Shown here piece by piece: positions 16,241 through 23,266 of a stretch of DNA of 64,000 nucleotides (the first letter of the stretch is position 1; each line of letters starts with the position of its first letter). Position numbers and translations under genes: made by a program. This stretch comes from Ensifer adhaerens (GTDB taxonomy: Bacteria > Pseudomonadota > Alphaproteobacteria > Rhizobiales > Rhizobiaceae): contig NZ_CP015880.1 in the NCBI RefSeq assembly GCF_000697965.2, positions 2,986,001-3,050,000 on the forward strand, read 5' to 3'. The notes under the pieces were generated by a model. It was not told where the DNA came from, searched no databases, and worked only from the letters and a program-made list of their open reading frames with translations.

Positions 16241-16582
16241 ATGGTTACGAGAATCGGCCCAAAGAAGCCTTTCCGGCACTATCTGAAAGAATGGCGCGTG
16301 AAGATGGGCTTGACCCAGCAGCAGCTCGCCGATCGCCTCCCTGCTGGCGATGACGGGAAACCGACTGGCAAGGATCAGATAAGCCGATGGGAACGCGGTG
16401 AACGCGATATGACCATGAGCGTACAAGCAGCGCTCGCGGAAGCTCTAGGATTCCCTGAAGACCCTGGCCGTCTTTTCCACGACCCGGACCAGCCCAGCAT
16501 CGACGAGCTGCTCAAGACGGCGCCACCCGAGCGCCGCCGCGATATCTTCATTGTTGTGGAAGCGATGCTAAAGGCCGGCTAG
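16241..16582 (+). CDS. XRE-family repressor, 113 residues
   Basis: The N-terminal helix-turn-helix is FRHYLKEWRVKMGLTQQQLA followed by KDQISRWERGERDMTMSVQA (residues about 11-68). The C-terminal 40 residues (SIDELLKTAPPERRRDIFIV) are a short helical tail. There is no LexA/S24 peptidase domain with Ser/Lys, so RecA-stimulated self-cleavage is not expected. It is divergent from the Cro-like gene and most likely the lysogeny repressor acting on the four GTTG-N9-CAAC sites. That assignment is inference from position. Confidence 0.8.
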   Translation: MVTRIGPKKPFRHYLKEWRVKMGLTQQQLADRLPAGDDGKPTGKDQISRWERGERDMTMSVQAALAEALGFPEDPGRLFHDPDQPSIDELLKTAPPERRRDIFIVVEAMLKAG

Positions 16583-16791
16583 TCTCTGTAAGCGAAGATC
16601 ATTAGCGGCATCCGCGGATCTTCAGGCCGACAACATACCTCTATTCGGCTGACGCCATGTATGTTGCTCTTGATCGATGACTTCAGGCTTTCGATTGCTG
16701 ATTCTAGGTCCGGCGGCCTCGCAATCGCCATCTGCGGGGCTGAAATAGCGGCCCCCGCCGCCGCGAACGATAAAAACTCGCGTCTCTGCAC
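16579..16791 (-). CDS. Small TAT-signal protein, 70 residues
   Basis: GTG at 16791 has GGGGAG eight bases upstream, so it was chosen over the longer frame. The N-terminus is a twin-arginine signal (QRREFLSFAAAGAAISAPQM then AIA). The mature part is only about 45 residues (PPDLESAIESLKSSI ... IEVCCRPEDPRMPLMIFAYR). It ends against the repressor stop, convergently. Function is unknown; it may be a lysogenic-conversion gene, or a remnant of a longer exported protein. Confidence 0.55.
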   Translation of the reverse strand: MQRREFLSFAAAGAAISAPQMAIARPPDLESAIESLKSSIKSNIHGVSRIEVCCRPEDPRMPLMIFAYRD

Positions 16792-16886
16792 AATGCTTTC
16801 TCCCCAGAACACTCGGTAAGTGCATCGATCACGATAGTGAGGAATAACCCGTACGGGTAGGGCCATTTTAGGCTATTCGAAAAATG

Positions 16887-16901
16887 ACAAATGTAATTTG
16901 T
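16887..16901. promoter_or_regulatory. Inverted repeat upstream of the TAT-signal gene
   Basis: ACAAAT-GTA-ATTTGT is a perfect interrupted palindrome nested between ATGACA (16884-16889) and TGTCAT (16903-16908). It lies about 95 bases upstream of the GTG at 16791 on the minus-strand side. It could be an operator. It differs from the GTTG-N9-CAAC sites. Confidence 0.4.
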
Positions 16902-16908
16902 CTGTCAT

Positions 16909-17322
16909 ATTCAGCCCAGCCCGAGTTGTGGTCACTCAACTTTTATGACACTGACACAACTGTTTCAGGTCTATTTGCCGTCCCTTTTTAGGGGTGAAAG
17001 GTGAATTGGTTTCCAAGATGCAACCGAGTCACATTGTTATTTCTTAATTTGACACAGACTGTTTTTCATCTTGTCTCGTTCACATTTTCGTTAGAACGGT
17101 AACAGTGTATTACTAAGTTATCTCTAGAAGGCGGTTATGACCGATGGTGAGCCCTGAACTCCGAACATAGGAGGACTAAGCCCGCCGTCTTTCGACGTAC
17201 AGGTTAGCCCCTATGCAGGTAGTGATCTTGACCGCCGGAGCCGCCCGTCACCCCTTCCGCTCTGCTCAAAGCCAGTGGCAGAACTTGACCGCACTATTTC
17301 GTTTCGCCTGGTAGCGACACGG
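16909..17322. other. AT-richer non-coding stretch
   Basis: About 410 bases without a convincing gene. It contains a weaker operator-like GTTGTGGTCACTCAAC (16925-16940), TTGACA near 17050 and a TATTACT-type -10 near 17112. These could start a plus-strand transcript through the structured region that follows. Base composition is less GC-rich than its neighbours. Confidence 0.4.
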
Positions 17323-17442
17323 TAGGCACCCCTTCGGTCTTTCGGAGTGGGGCTTGTCTTTGCCTACGCCCAGTGGTAAACATTAACTGGTTTTAAAACC
17401 AGAGCAGCGGCCACTGTCTTCAACCGTCCCGCTGCCTTTCAG
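17323..17442 (+). ncRNA. Candidate structured RNA (attenuator-like)
   Basis: Several inverted repeats are stacked here. TAGGCA (17323-17328) pairs with TGCCTA (17361-17366) around CCCC/GGGG. CAGTGG (17371-17376) pairs with CCACTG (17411-17416) around the perfect palindrome CTGGTTTTAAAACCAG (17387-17402). GCAGCGG (17404-17410) can instead pair with CCGCTGC (17429-17435), which excludes or knots with the previous stem. A terminator follows at once. No known RNA family is recognised and the 5' end is undefined. Confidence 0.45.
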
Positions 17443-17476
17443 AGCCTCGGCCAACCCGCCGGGGCTTTTCTTTTTT
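17443..17476 (+). terminator. Strong intrinsic terminator
   Basis: AGCCTCGGC and GCCGGGGCT form a nine-pair stem with one T-G pair and a six-base loop, followed by TTTCTTTTTT. It faces plus-strand transcripts from the repressor or the structured region, and insulates the early operon 170 bases on. Confidence 0.85.
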
Positions 17477-17507
17477 CCGATACCAGAACTACCATAGCGC
17501 CAACTCG

Positions 17508-17524
17508 GTTGTCTAGATGCCAAC
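17508..17524. promoter_or_regulatory. Operator copy 3 (GTTG-N9-CAAC)
   Basis: GTTGTCTAGATGCCAAC matches the operators at the repressor/Cro switch. It lies 142 bases upstream of the first early gene, just after the terminator. Confidence 0.7.
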
Positions 17525-17552
17525 TTTATTTCGGTAGACCTCTTGCACAAGA

Positions 17553-17569
17553 GTTGTCTATGTGCCAAC
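17553..17569. promoter_or_regulatory. Operator copy 4 (GTTG-N9-CAAC)
   Basis: GTTGTCTATGTGCCAAC differs at only one base from the reverse complement of copy 1. It lies 45 bases from copy 3 and presumably overlaps the early-operon promoter; no exact -35/-10 pair was assigned. Confidence 0.75.
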
Positions 17570-17617
17570 ATCTATTCATCAGCAGCGGCACGAAGAAGTC
17601 TCGACCGATCTGCCCGC

Positions 17618-17638
17618 TGAGACAGTCAACCGAACGGA
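17618..17638 (+). repeat. 21-bp direct repeat, copy 1
   Basis: This 21-base run, containing GACAGTCAACCGAACGG, ends 11 bases before the ATG at 17650. An identical copy lies at 18296-18316, also just before a start codon. Both sit in leader positions. Confidence 0.8.
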
Positions 17639-17649
17639 CGGAGAGAGAA

Positions 17650-17814
17650 ATGAACGCAGAACAAATCAAGGCAGCAATCATCCGGTGCGCAGCATCCCTG
17701 AACGCAGCCTTCAGCGATCACAACGCTCGGCTTCTGAACGCTCATTGCTCGAAGCTCCTTGAGGTAACCGGCGAAGTCTACTCGCGCGGCCAGTTCGTGA
17801 AGGTAGGTGCGTGA
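17650..17814 (+). CDS. Hypothetical early protein, 54 residues
   Basis: First gene of the rightward early operon, with a purine-rich GGAGAGAG leader. The product is helical (EQIKAAIIRCAASLNAAFSD then ARLLNAHCSKLLEVTGE). No family is recognised. It couples to the next gene through a TGATG junction. Confidence 0.6.
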   Translation: MNAEQIKAAIIRCAASLNAAFSDHNARLLNAHCSKLLEVTGEVYSRGQFVKVGA

Positions 17815-18005
17815 TGAGTGCTCGAAGCCAGACAGTGGCCGAACGCGACGATTTCTACCTGATCGAAGCCCTTCGCGAGTGCGAGGAATATTTCGATAAC
17901 CGCGCCGACGCCGAGTATTTCCCGGACAGCGCCGCTCCTCGCCCCAACGAAGAAATGAAGCTCCTACAGGTGGTGCGAGACGCGATCAGAAAGGCAGGTG
18001 CGTGA
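17814..18005 (+). CDS. Hypothetical early protein, 63 residues
   Basis: ATG overlaps the previous stop by one base; a GTG three bases earlier is an alternative. The product is acidic (YLIEALRECEEYFDNRADAE) and helical at its end. Its junctions before and after share the string GGTGCGTGATG, suggesting a duplicated coupling element. No family is recognised. Confidence 0.55.
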   Translation: MSARSQTVAERDDFYLIEALRECEEYFDNRADAEYFPDSAAPRPNEEMKLLQVVRDAIRKAGA

Positions 18006-18280
18006 TGTCCAACTTAACGACATTTAGGCTTCTGTTCGAAGGTGGCCTTCTGGTTGCGACGGCAGACGGCAAGGGCCCATGGGTCAGGTCGCATCAGGCA
18101 AAAGAAGAGATCGACCGCCTGAACGACGAGATGACCTGCATGAGCGAGGCGTTTCAATCTTGCCTTCTGGTCTTCCGAGAAGAGGTCATGAACTGGCTCC
18201 CCGACAGCGCCGAGGGTGACGCTTTCAAGGCGAAGCTCATTTGCCAGATCGATACCGCCCTTTCCAAAGCCAAAGATTAA
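18005..18280 (+). CDS. Hypothetical early protein, 91 residues
   Basis: It starts in a TGATG junction with the previous gene. The N-terminus (FRLLFEGGLLVATADGKGPW) looks beta-rich; the rest is a coiled or helical stretch (HQAKEEIDRLNDEMTCMSEA) with an acidic WLPDSAEGDAF. A small GC hairpin and the second 21-bp repeat follow its stop. No family is recognised. Confidence 0.6.
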   Translation: MSNLTTFRLLFEGGLLVATADGKGPWVRSHQAKEEIDRLNDEMTCMSEAFQSCLLVFREEVMNWLPDSAEGDAFKAKLICQIDTALSKAKD

Positions 18281-18295
18281 CCGCCCTACGGGGCC

Positions 18296-18316
18296 TGAGA
18301 CAGTCAACCGAACGGA
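18296..18316 (+). repeat. 21-bp direct repeat, copy 2
   Basis: Identical to the copy at 17618-17638 and again directly upstream of a start codon (18322). The repeat includes GACAGTCAACCGAACGG. Confidence 0.8.
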
Positions 18317-18321
18317 GAACG

Positions 18322-18654
18322 ATGATGGCGCACACACCCGGCCCTTGGCATCTCGAATTCGGCCACCAGCAGCGCGAAGGAGGCATGGCCTACTGGCAGG
18401 TTCACGACGGTTCCGACGCCATCGCATGCAACCAGTTTTGCTGGGCGTCTAACTCAGAAGCTAACGCCCGCTTGATCGCATCGGCACCCGATCTTCTCGC
18501 CTCCCTGAATGAAGAGCGCCGCATCATTGGTGATCTCGTAGGGCACGCGAGCTTCGTCGAAGCCAACTTCCAGATTGCATACGCCCATCTGCACGAAGCT
18601 GAGACCTTTCTCGCGAGCAAAGGGCAGCGATTTTCCGAAGCGGAAGCCGCCTAA
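18322..18654 (+). CDS. Early phage protein with HTPGPW/LIASAPDLL motifs
   Basis: The 110-residue product begins MMAHTPGPWHLEFGHQQ and contains NARLIASAPDLLASL, two motifs that recur in short early proteins of many phages and prophages. A C-terminal helix follows (NFQIAYAHLHEAETFLASKG). The family role is not established. Either of two adjacent ATGs could be used. Confidence 0.75.
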   Translation: MMAHTPGPWHLEFGHQQREGGMAYWQVHDGSDAIACNQFCWASNSEANARLIASAPDLLASLNEERRIIGDLVGHASFVEANFQIAYAHLHEAETFLASKGQRFSEAEAA

Positions 18655-18703
18655 CCCAACCACTCCACACCCCCACGGGGGAGAGCAACGAGGAATGACC
18701 GTC

Positions 18704-19063
18704 ATGGCAAGAGCATTTCAGGTTTCCTACGGCTTCGACGAGGTAAGAGTTTTCGGCGAAGGGCTTCTCGCCTACGGCACGGCAACTCTCGTCCAGGATG
18801 GCGACGAAGGCTTTTACGTCTCGACCATCGTCCTCGATGACGGGACACGTTTTGACCGCCGTCATGGCTCGGGAGCCCTCGGGAGCGAGTTCACCAAGCG
18901 CCTTTTCGATCTGATCGCAATCGAGATCGAGAACGACAGCCACGCTCAGGATTTCTTCAACGAGAAGTACGCCGAGTACAGCGAGCCTGTCGACGACGAC
19001 TACCAGTATCAGGCTTGGCGAGACCGCCAGCTAGACGCTGATTGGCGGGAGGCTGCGGAATGA
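18704..19063 (+). CDS. Hypothetical phage protein, 119 residues
   Basis: ATG at 18704 has AGGA nine bases upstream; the ATG at 18695 is too close to it. The product is acidic with beta strands (FQVSYGFDEVRVFGEGLLAY, LVQDGDEGFYVSTIVLDD), then an acidic helical end (DDDYQYQAWRDRQLDADWRE). No family is recognised. It couples to a 30-codon gene by an ATGA overlap. Confidence 0.6.
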   Translation: MARAFQVSYGFDEVRVFGEGLLAYGTATLVQDGDEGFYVSTIVLDDGTRFDRRHGSGALGSEFTKRLFDLIAIEIENDSHAQDFFNEKYAEYSEPVDDDYQYQAWRDRQLDADWREAAE

Positions 19064-19152
19064 TCAGCTTCTTCCACGAGCGCTCGACAGAGCTTTCTTT
19101 CGCAATCGCCGTGTTCGCATGGCTTGGGTTTTCTTTCGCAGGAGCGATCTAA
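19060..19152 (+). CDS. Very small membrane protein, 30 residues
   Basis: ATG overlaps the previous stop (ATGA) and has GGGAGG upstream. The stop TAA shares its last base with the next ATG (TAATG). The peptide starts MISFFHERSTELSF and continues as one membrane helix (AIAVFAWLGFSFAGAI). Coupling on both sides and the ribosome site make it likely to be real, despite its size. Confidence 0.55.
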   Translation: MISFFHERSTELSFAIAVFAWLGFSFAGAI

Positions 19153-19907
19153 TGTCCGCAATCGTCAAGCATGAACAGCCGGCAGTCCCGTCAGTATCAG
19201 AGAGCGCCGCCATCATTCAGGTGATCGAGCGCGCCGCCATGAACCCGAATGTCGACATCGACAAGATGGAGCGCCTGCTTCAGATGCAGGAACGCATCAT
19301 GGAGCGTCAGGCTAAGGCCTCCTACATGGCAGCACTCGCTGAAATGCAGCCGGATCTGCCGGAAATCCCTGAGAACGGCAAGGGACATGGCAACATCAAG
19401 TATGCCCTCTGGGAAGATATCAACGAGCTGATCAAGCCAGTCCTTGGCAATCACGGCTTCTCACTGAGTTTCCGCACCGGTCAGGCAGACGGCAAGATCA
19501 TCGTTACCGGCGTGCTTTCGCACAGAGACGGCCATAGCGAAGAAACAACCATGCACCTTCCGACCGACACCAGCGGCAGCAAGAACGCTGTCCAGGCTGT
19601 CGGATCATCGACCAGCTACGGAAAGCGATATACGGCTCAGGCTCTCCTGAACCTCACCAGCCGCGGCGATGACGACGACGGGCAGGCAGCAGGCGCCAAG
19701 GCCGACAATGATCCTACTGTCACCGAGGCTCAGACGAAGATCATTCAGGAGCTTATCGAGCAGGCTAAGCTCACGACGGAAGGTTTCTGCAAGCGCTGGA
19801 AAATTCAGTCTGTAACGCAGGTTAAGGCCAAATCCTACAACGAGGTTATCCAGTCTCTCCGTGCTCGCATCACAGCAATCAAGGAAAAGGAAGCCGCAAA
19901 TGGTTGA
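19152..19907 (+). CDS. ERF-family single-strand annealing protein
   Basis: ATG at 19152 has AGGAG eight bases upstream, giving 251 residues. Diagnostic stretches are ERQAKASYMAALAEMQPDLP, NIKYALWEDINELIKPVLGN, FRTGQADGKIIVTGVLSHRD and GSSTSYGKRYTAQALLNLTS, the ERF core (residues about 50-175). A flexible acidic linker and a small C-terminal domain follow. It anneals complementary single strands, pairing with the adjacent YqaJ-type exonuclease and SSB. Confidence 0.9.
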   Translation: MSAIVKHEQPAVPSVSESAAIIQVIERAAMNPNVDIDKMERLLQMQERIMERQAKASYMAALAEMQPDLPEIPENGKGHGNIKYALWEDINELIKPVLGNHGFSLSFRTGQADGKIIVTGVLSHRDGHSEETTMHLPTDTSGSKNAVQAVGSSTSYGKRYTAQALLNLTSRGDDDDGQAAGAKADNDPTVTEAQTKIIQELIEQAKLTTEGFCKRWKIQSVTQVKAKSYNEVIQSLRARITAIKEKEAANG

Positions 19908-20565
19908 TATCGTACAGGGCTCCGATGCCTGGCACATGATGAGGCTCGGGAAGGTTACGGCATCCCGAGTGGCTGACGTGATCGCAAAGACGCAGAAGGG
20001 CTATGCCGCCTCTCGTGCCAACTATGCCGCCCAGCTCATCACCGAGCGCCTGACGCTCACGCCGACTGAGGGCTTCACCAATGCGGCCATGCAGTGGGGA
20101 ACGGATATGGAGCCGGAAGCGCGCTCCGCATACGAGTTCTACCGCGCCGAGGAAGTCGAGCAGGTGCCTTTCGTCAATCATCCGACGATTGGTGATGCTG
20201 GCGCCTCCCCTGATGGTCTCGTTGGAACAGACGGCCTTGTCGAGATCAAGTGCCCCCTGACGGCAACACACATCGAGACGCTGACCGGTCGCGCCGCGCC
20301 GGCCAAGTACATCACGCAGATGCAATGGCAGATGGCATGTACGGGCCGCAAGTGGTGCGATTTCGTATCATATGATCCACGCATGCCGGAATCCATGCGC
20401 TTCTTCTGCGTTCGCGTCGAACGAGACGACCAGTTGATTGCCGAGCTTGAGGCCGAGGTCATCAAGTTCCTGGCAGAGGTCCGCACCAAGGTGGACGAGC
20501 TGAAAAGGCTCTACGACCCCGAGCCGGTTTCCCATGAACAAGAATATCTGATGGCAGGTGAGTGA
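19900..20565 (+). CDS. YqaJ/lambda-exonuclease family recombinase nuclease
   Basis: ATG at 19900 overlaps the ERF gene by eight bases and yields 221 residues. Key features are the N-terminal [20 protein letters not shown], the metal centre motif [20 protein letters not shown] (D and E-x-K), and [20 protein letters not shown] (QxQWQM). These are hallmarks of the YqaJ viral recombinase family. It resects 5' ends for the ERF protein. Confidence 0.92.
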   Translation: MVDIVQGSDAWHMMRLGKVTASRVADVIAKTQKGYAASRANYAAQLITERLTLTPTEGFTNAAMQWGTDMEPEARSAYEFYRAEEVEQVPFVNHPTIGDAGASPDGLVGTDGLVEIKCPLTATHIETLTGRAAPAKYITQMQWQMACTGRKWCDFVSYDPRMPESMRFFCVRVERDDQLIAELEAEVIKFLAEVRTKVDELKRLYDPEPVSHEQEYLMAGE

Positions 20566-21020
20566 TGAGCGGTTCCGTCAACAAAGTGATCCTAATCGGC
20601 AACGTCGGCGCCGATCCAGAAATCCGACGTACTCAGGCGGGAACGCCGATTGCGAACCTTCGCATTGCCACGTCCGAGACTTGGCGCGACCGCAACAGCG
20701 GCGAGCGTAAGGAAAAGACCGAATGGCACACGGTCGTCGTGTTCAACGAAGGCCTGTGCAAGGTCGTAGAGCAGTACGTCAAGAAGGGCTCGAAGGTTTA
20801 CGTCGAAGGCTCACTTCAGACCCGCAAGTGGCAGGACCAGAACGGCAACGACCGTTACTCGACCGAAGTCGTCTTGCAGGCATTCAACGGCACGCTGACG
20901 CTTTTGGATAGCGCGCCGAGCGGCAACAGCAGACAGCAAGAACGCAACGAAGGCAGCTACGGCAGTCAGCCTGCGGATTTCGGTGACGAAGACATTCCTT
21001 TTGCCCCTGAATGGCGGTGA
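20565..21020 (+). CDS. ssb: Phage single-stranded DNA-binding protein
   Basis: The 151-residue SSB shows the OB-fold sequence [40 protein letters not shown] and [20 protein letters not shown]. It ends [14 protein letters not shown], where DEDIPF is the usual protein-binding tip, here followed by five further residues. It starts one base into the previous stop (TGATG). It completes the ERF-exonuclease-SSB recombination set. Confidence 0.93.
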   Translation: MSGSVNKVILIGNVGADPEIRRTQAGTPIANLRIATSETWRDRNSGERKEKTEWHTVVVFNEGLCKVVEQYVKKGSKVYVEGSLQTRKWQDQNGNDRYSTEVVLQAFNGTLTLLDSAPSGNSRQQERNEGSYGSQPADFGDEDIPFAPEWR

Positions 21021-21023
21021 TCT

Positions 21024-21482
21024 ATGTCGAAGAGCGAAGCGGCCCCAATCTACGTGATGCGCCAAGGCGACAAGCTGGCCGGCGAAATGCAGATGGACCG
21101 AGACGCCATTGCCAAGTTCAAGGCTGGCGACCGGGTCAAGGTAACGCTTCACACTGGCCGCTCCCCTACTCGCCTCCGGTTCTACTGGCAGATGCTTGGG
21201 AAGTTGGTAGCCGGGACAGACTGCGCGCCGAACTCGGAAGCTCTGCATAGCGTCATCAAGCTTGATCTTGGATACGCAACGCCGGTTCGCCTGAAAAACG
21301 GCATGACCGTGCTTGTCCCAGGATCCATCGCCTTCGACCGCATGACCGAAGAGGAATTCGGCAATTTCCTTGATCGGGCAATCGCCTGGATCGGGACCAA
21401 CTACGGCGTGACGCCGGAAGAGATCATGAACAACGGAGTTGAACATGAACAGCATGGAACGTCACTTGCAAAAGTTTCCTAA
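21024..21482 (+). CDS. DUF1367-like phage protein, 152 residues
   Basis: Starts three bases after SSB. Segments TRLRFYWQMLGKLVAGTDCA, ALHSVIKLDLGYATPVRLKN and IAFDRMTEEEFGNFLDRAIA resemble DUF1367/NinB-region proteins found beside recombination genes. A role with recombination proteins is plausible from context only. Confidence 0.6.
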   Translation: MSKSEAAPIYVMRQGDKLAGEMQMDRDAIAKFKAGDRVKVTLHTGRSPTRLRFYWQMLGKLVAGTDCAPNSEALHSVIKLDLGYATPVRLKNGMTVLVPGSIAFDRMTEEEFGNFLDRAIAWIGTNYGVTPEEIMNNGVEHEQHGTSLAKVS

Positions 21483-21654
21483 CGCACGGCCGGCAACGCT
21501 CCGACAGATCCAGGCCACAAACGCCAAGACCGAGCAGCTACGGCGTGAAGTCGGCATGGACGCCATAGTTGATCGCCGGTCTCGGTTTGTAGCTGAGAAC
21601 GAGCCGAAAGAGACGGTGTTGCAGCGGCTGCTTAGAAAATTCGTGAGGACTTGA
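21445..21654 (+). CDS. Hypothetical phage protein, 69 residues
   Basis: ATG at 21445 has GGAG six bases upstream and overlaps the preceding gene by 38 bases. The product is basic and helical (RPATLRQIQATNAKTEQLRR, then ETVLQRLLRKFVRT). No family is recognised. It couples to the HNH gene by TGATG. Confidence 0.5.
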   Translation: MNSMERHLQKFPNARPATLRQIQATNAKTEQLRREVGMDAIVDRRSRFVAENEPKETVLQRLLRKFVRT

Positions 21655-22025
21655 TGCGCGCGGAGTTTTCGAAGCCAACCAAACGCGAGGCCCTGAAGCG
21701 GTCGCGCATGCACTGCGAGGCAGTCGGCAAGATGTACGGCCTTGAGCGTGGTCAGCGTTGCAATGCGCCTCTCGGCTTCGGCGTCGAGTTCGATCACATC
21801 GTTCTGGATGCCAATTCCAAGGATAACAGCCTGGATAACTGCGCCGCGGTCTGCATCCGCTGCCACCGCTGGAAGACCGCCAAGCACGACACCCCGATGG
21901 CTGCCAAGACGGTTCGCATGCAGGACAAGGCGAACGGGATCAAGAGCAAATCGAAAGGCTTTCAGAAGCCTGCCGGCATGAAATTCAACTGGTCAACAGG
22001 GCGATACGAACGGGTCGAGGCGTGA
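21654..22025 (+). CDS. HNH endonuclease-like protein, 123 residues
   Basis: The HNH core is GVEFDHIVLDANSKDNSLDN followed by CAAVCIRCHRWKTAKHD (about residues 42-80), with zinc-binding Cys residues (C-N-A-P earlier, C-I-R-C). The tail is Lys-rich. Small phage HNH proteins of this type often sit near recombination or packaging genes. Exact duty is unknown. Confidence 0.75.
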   Translation: MRAEFSKPTKREALKRSRMHCEAVGKMYGLERGQRCNAPLGFGVEFDHIVLDANSKDNSLDNCAAVCIRCHRWKTAKHDTPMAAKTVRMQDKANGIKSKSKGFQKPAGMKFNWSTGRYERVEA

Positions 22026-22065
22026 TGGCCTTCCCCTCCCCCTTCATTCCCATAGGAGCAGTACA

Positions 22066-22329
22066 GTGAGCGAGACGAAAGAAAGACTTGGCCGCTTTGG
22101 TCACCACCCTGATCCGGCAATCGACTTCTGCGTTGAAGTTGAGACGATCGAGGGCGAACACCTCAACATCAAGATTGGCTTTGAGAACGGGACGCCGACC
22201 CTCGACGAGATTCGGAAGCGCGTTGATCGAGCCATGTCCTTCCGCGTCGGCGGCGATCTCAACGCGATAGAGGCCAAGCGCCTATTGCGTAGCATCGAAG
22301 CAGACATCGCCCGCTCGAAGGATCGCTGA
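22066..22329 (+). CDS. Hypothetical phage protein, 87 residues
   Basis: GTG start with AGGAG seven bases upstream. N-terminal strands (IDFCVEVETIEGEHLNIKIG) are followed by two helices (TLDEIRKRVDRAMSF, NAIEAKRLLRSIEADIARSK). No family is recognised. The composition is clearly protein-like. Confidence 0.65.
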   Translation: MSETKERLGRFGHHPDPAIDFCVEVETIEGEHLNIKIGFENGTPTLDEIRKRVDRAMSFRVGGDLNAIEAKRLLRSIEADIARSKDR

Positions 22330-22330
22330 C

Positions 22331-23266
22331 ATGACCGACATCACCGACGAAATGGTCAATGCCTACAAGGCAGCATACAGAAAGCACGTTGACGATTGCC
22401 TTCTTGGTCTCATACCGGCTCAGACGGATGATATTATGGTCGAGGCTACACGACGGGGCCTTTCCGCCGCTCTCTCCCGCCCTATCGATCCGAAGGCGGA
22501 GGTGGAGCCGGTGGCGTGGCGCTGCCGAGACGAAAAGTGGAGCGAGAAATACTGGCACTACTTCACGAAAGAGCCACGCCACAAAGAGCCCAACGAGGTA
22601 TGGGAACCCCTCTACGCCTCCCCCTCCATTGTCGCGCCGGCGGGTGTGAAGCCGAAGCCGCTGGAGTGGCAAAACGCGTCCACAAATTGGCGTATGGCCA
22701 AGAGCATCATTGGGACATACGCGGTTTGGCCCTCTTCGGCGACGAATTTTCTCGGTCAATGGCTATTGCAGCTTAACGCCGAAACCCTTGCTCTCTACCC
22801 TTCCGAGGGAGAAGCAAAAGCCGCAGGCCAAGCACATTTCGATGCGGCGATCCTCTCCGCCCTCACCCCGGCAGAGAAAGCGGGCGTGGGAGATGGGGAT
22901 GCTCGGGCCGCTGCGATCGAAGATGCTGCCAGCCTAGTTGAGGATATGGTTGATGATGATTGCTTCCCTTTAGCCGAACGTCATCGGATTGCTTCGGCCA
23001 TCCGCGCCCTCTCGACCACCAAGCCAGCGCAGGGGGATGGAGAGTTGCCCGACGGCTGGAGAATGGATCGTCGCACTTGGCGTCGGTATCCGTTCTACAT
23101 CGGCGAGGAGGAAGACTTGTTTTTCGTGCGAATGCATCACAAGACCGCTGGTGTCTCATCACATATCGGCACGGCTAACACCCTGACTGGTGCAATCAAG
23201 CTCGCGGACAGCCTGGATCTTCCCGACCATGCAGCCGCCCTCGCCGCACAGGAGGGGACGCGATGA
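22331..23266 (+). CDS. Phage early protein of mosaic type, 311 residues
   Basis: The protein begins TDITDEMVNAYKAAYRKHVD, then PVAWRCRDEKWSEKYWHY, then a long linker with EAAKAAGQAHFDAAILSAL-like and AAAIEDAASLVEDMV segments found separately in other phage early proteins. Such proteins are composites of short reused modules. Function is unknown. Its end overlaps the methyltransferase start (ATGA). Confidence 0.65.
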   Translation: MTDITDEMVNAYKAAYRKHVDDCLLGLIPAQTDDIMVEATRRGLSAALSRPIDPKAEVEPVAWRCRDEKWSEKYWHYFTKEPRHKEPNEVWEPLYASPSIVAPAGVKPKPLEWQNASTNWRMAKSIIGTYAVWPSSATNFLGQWLLQLNAETLALYPSEGEAKAAGQAHFDAAILSALTPAEKAGVGDGDARAAAIEDAASLVEDMVDDDCFPLAERHRIASAIRALSTTKPAQGDGELPDGWRMDRRTWRRYPFYIGEEEDLFFVRMHHKTAGVSSHIGTANTLTGAIKLADSLDLPDHAAALAAQEGTR

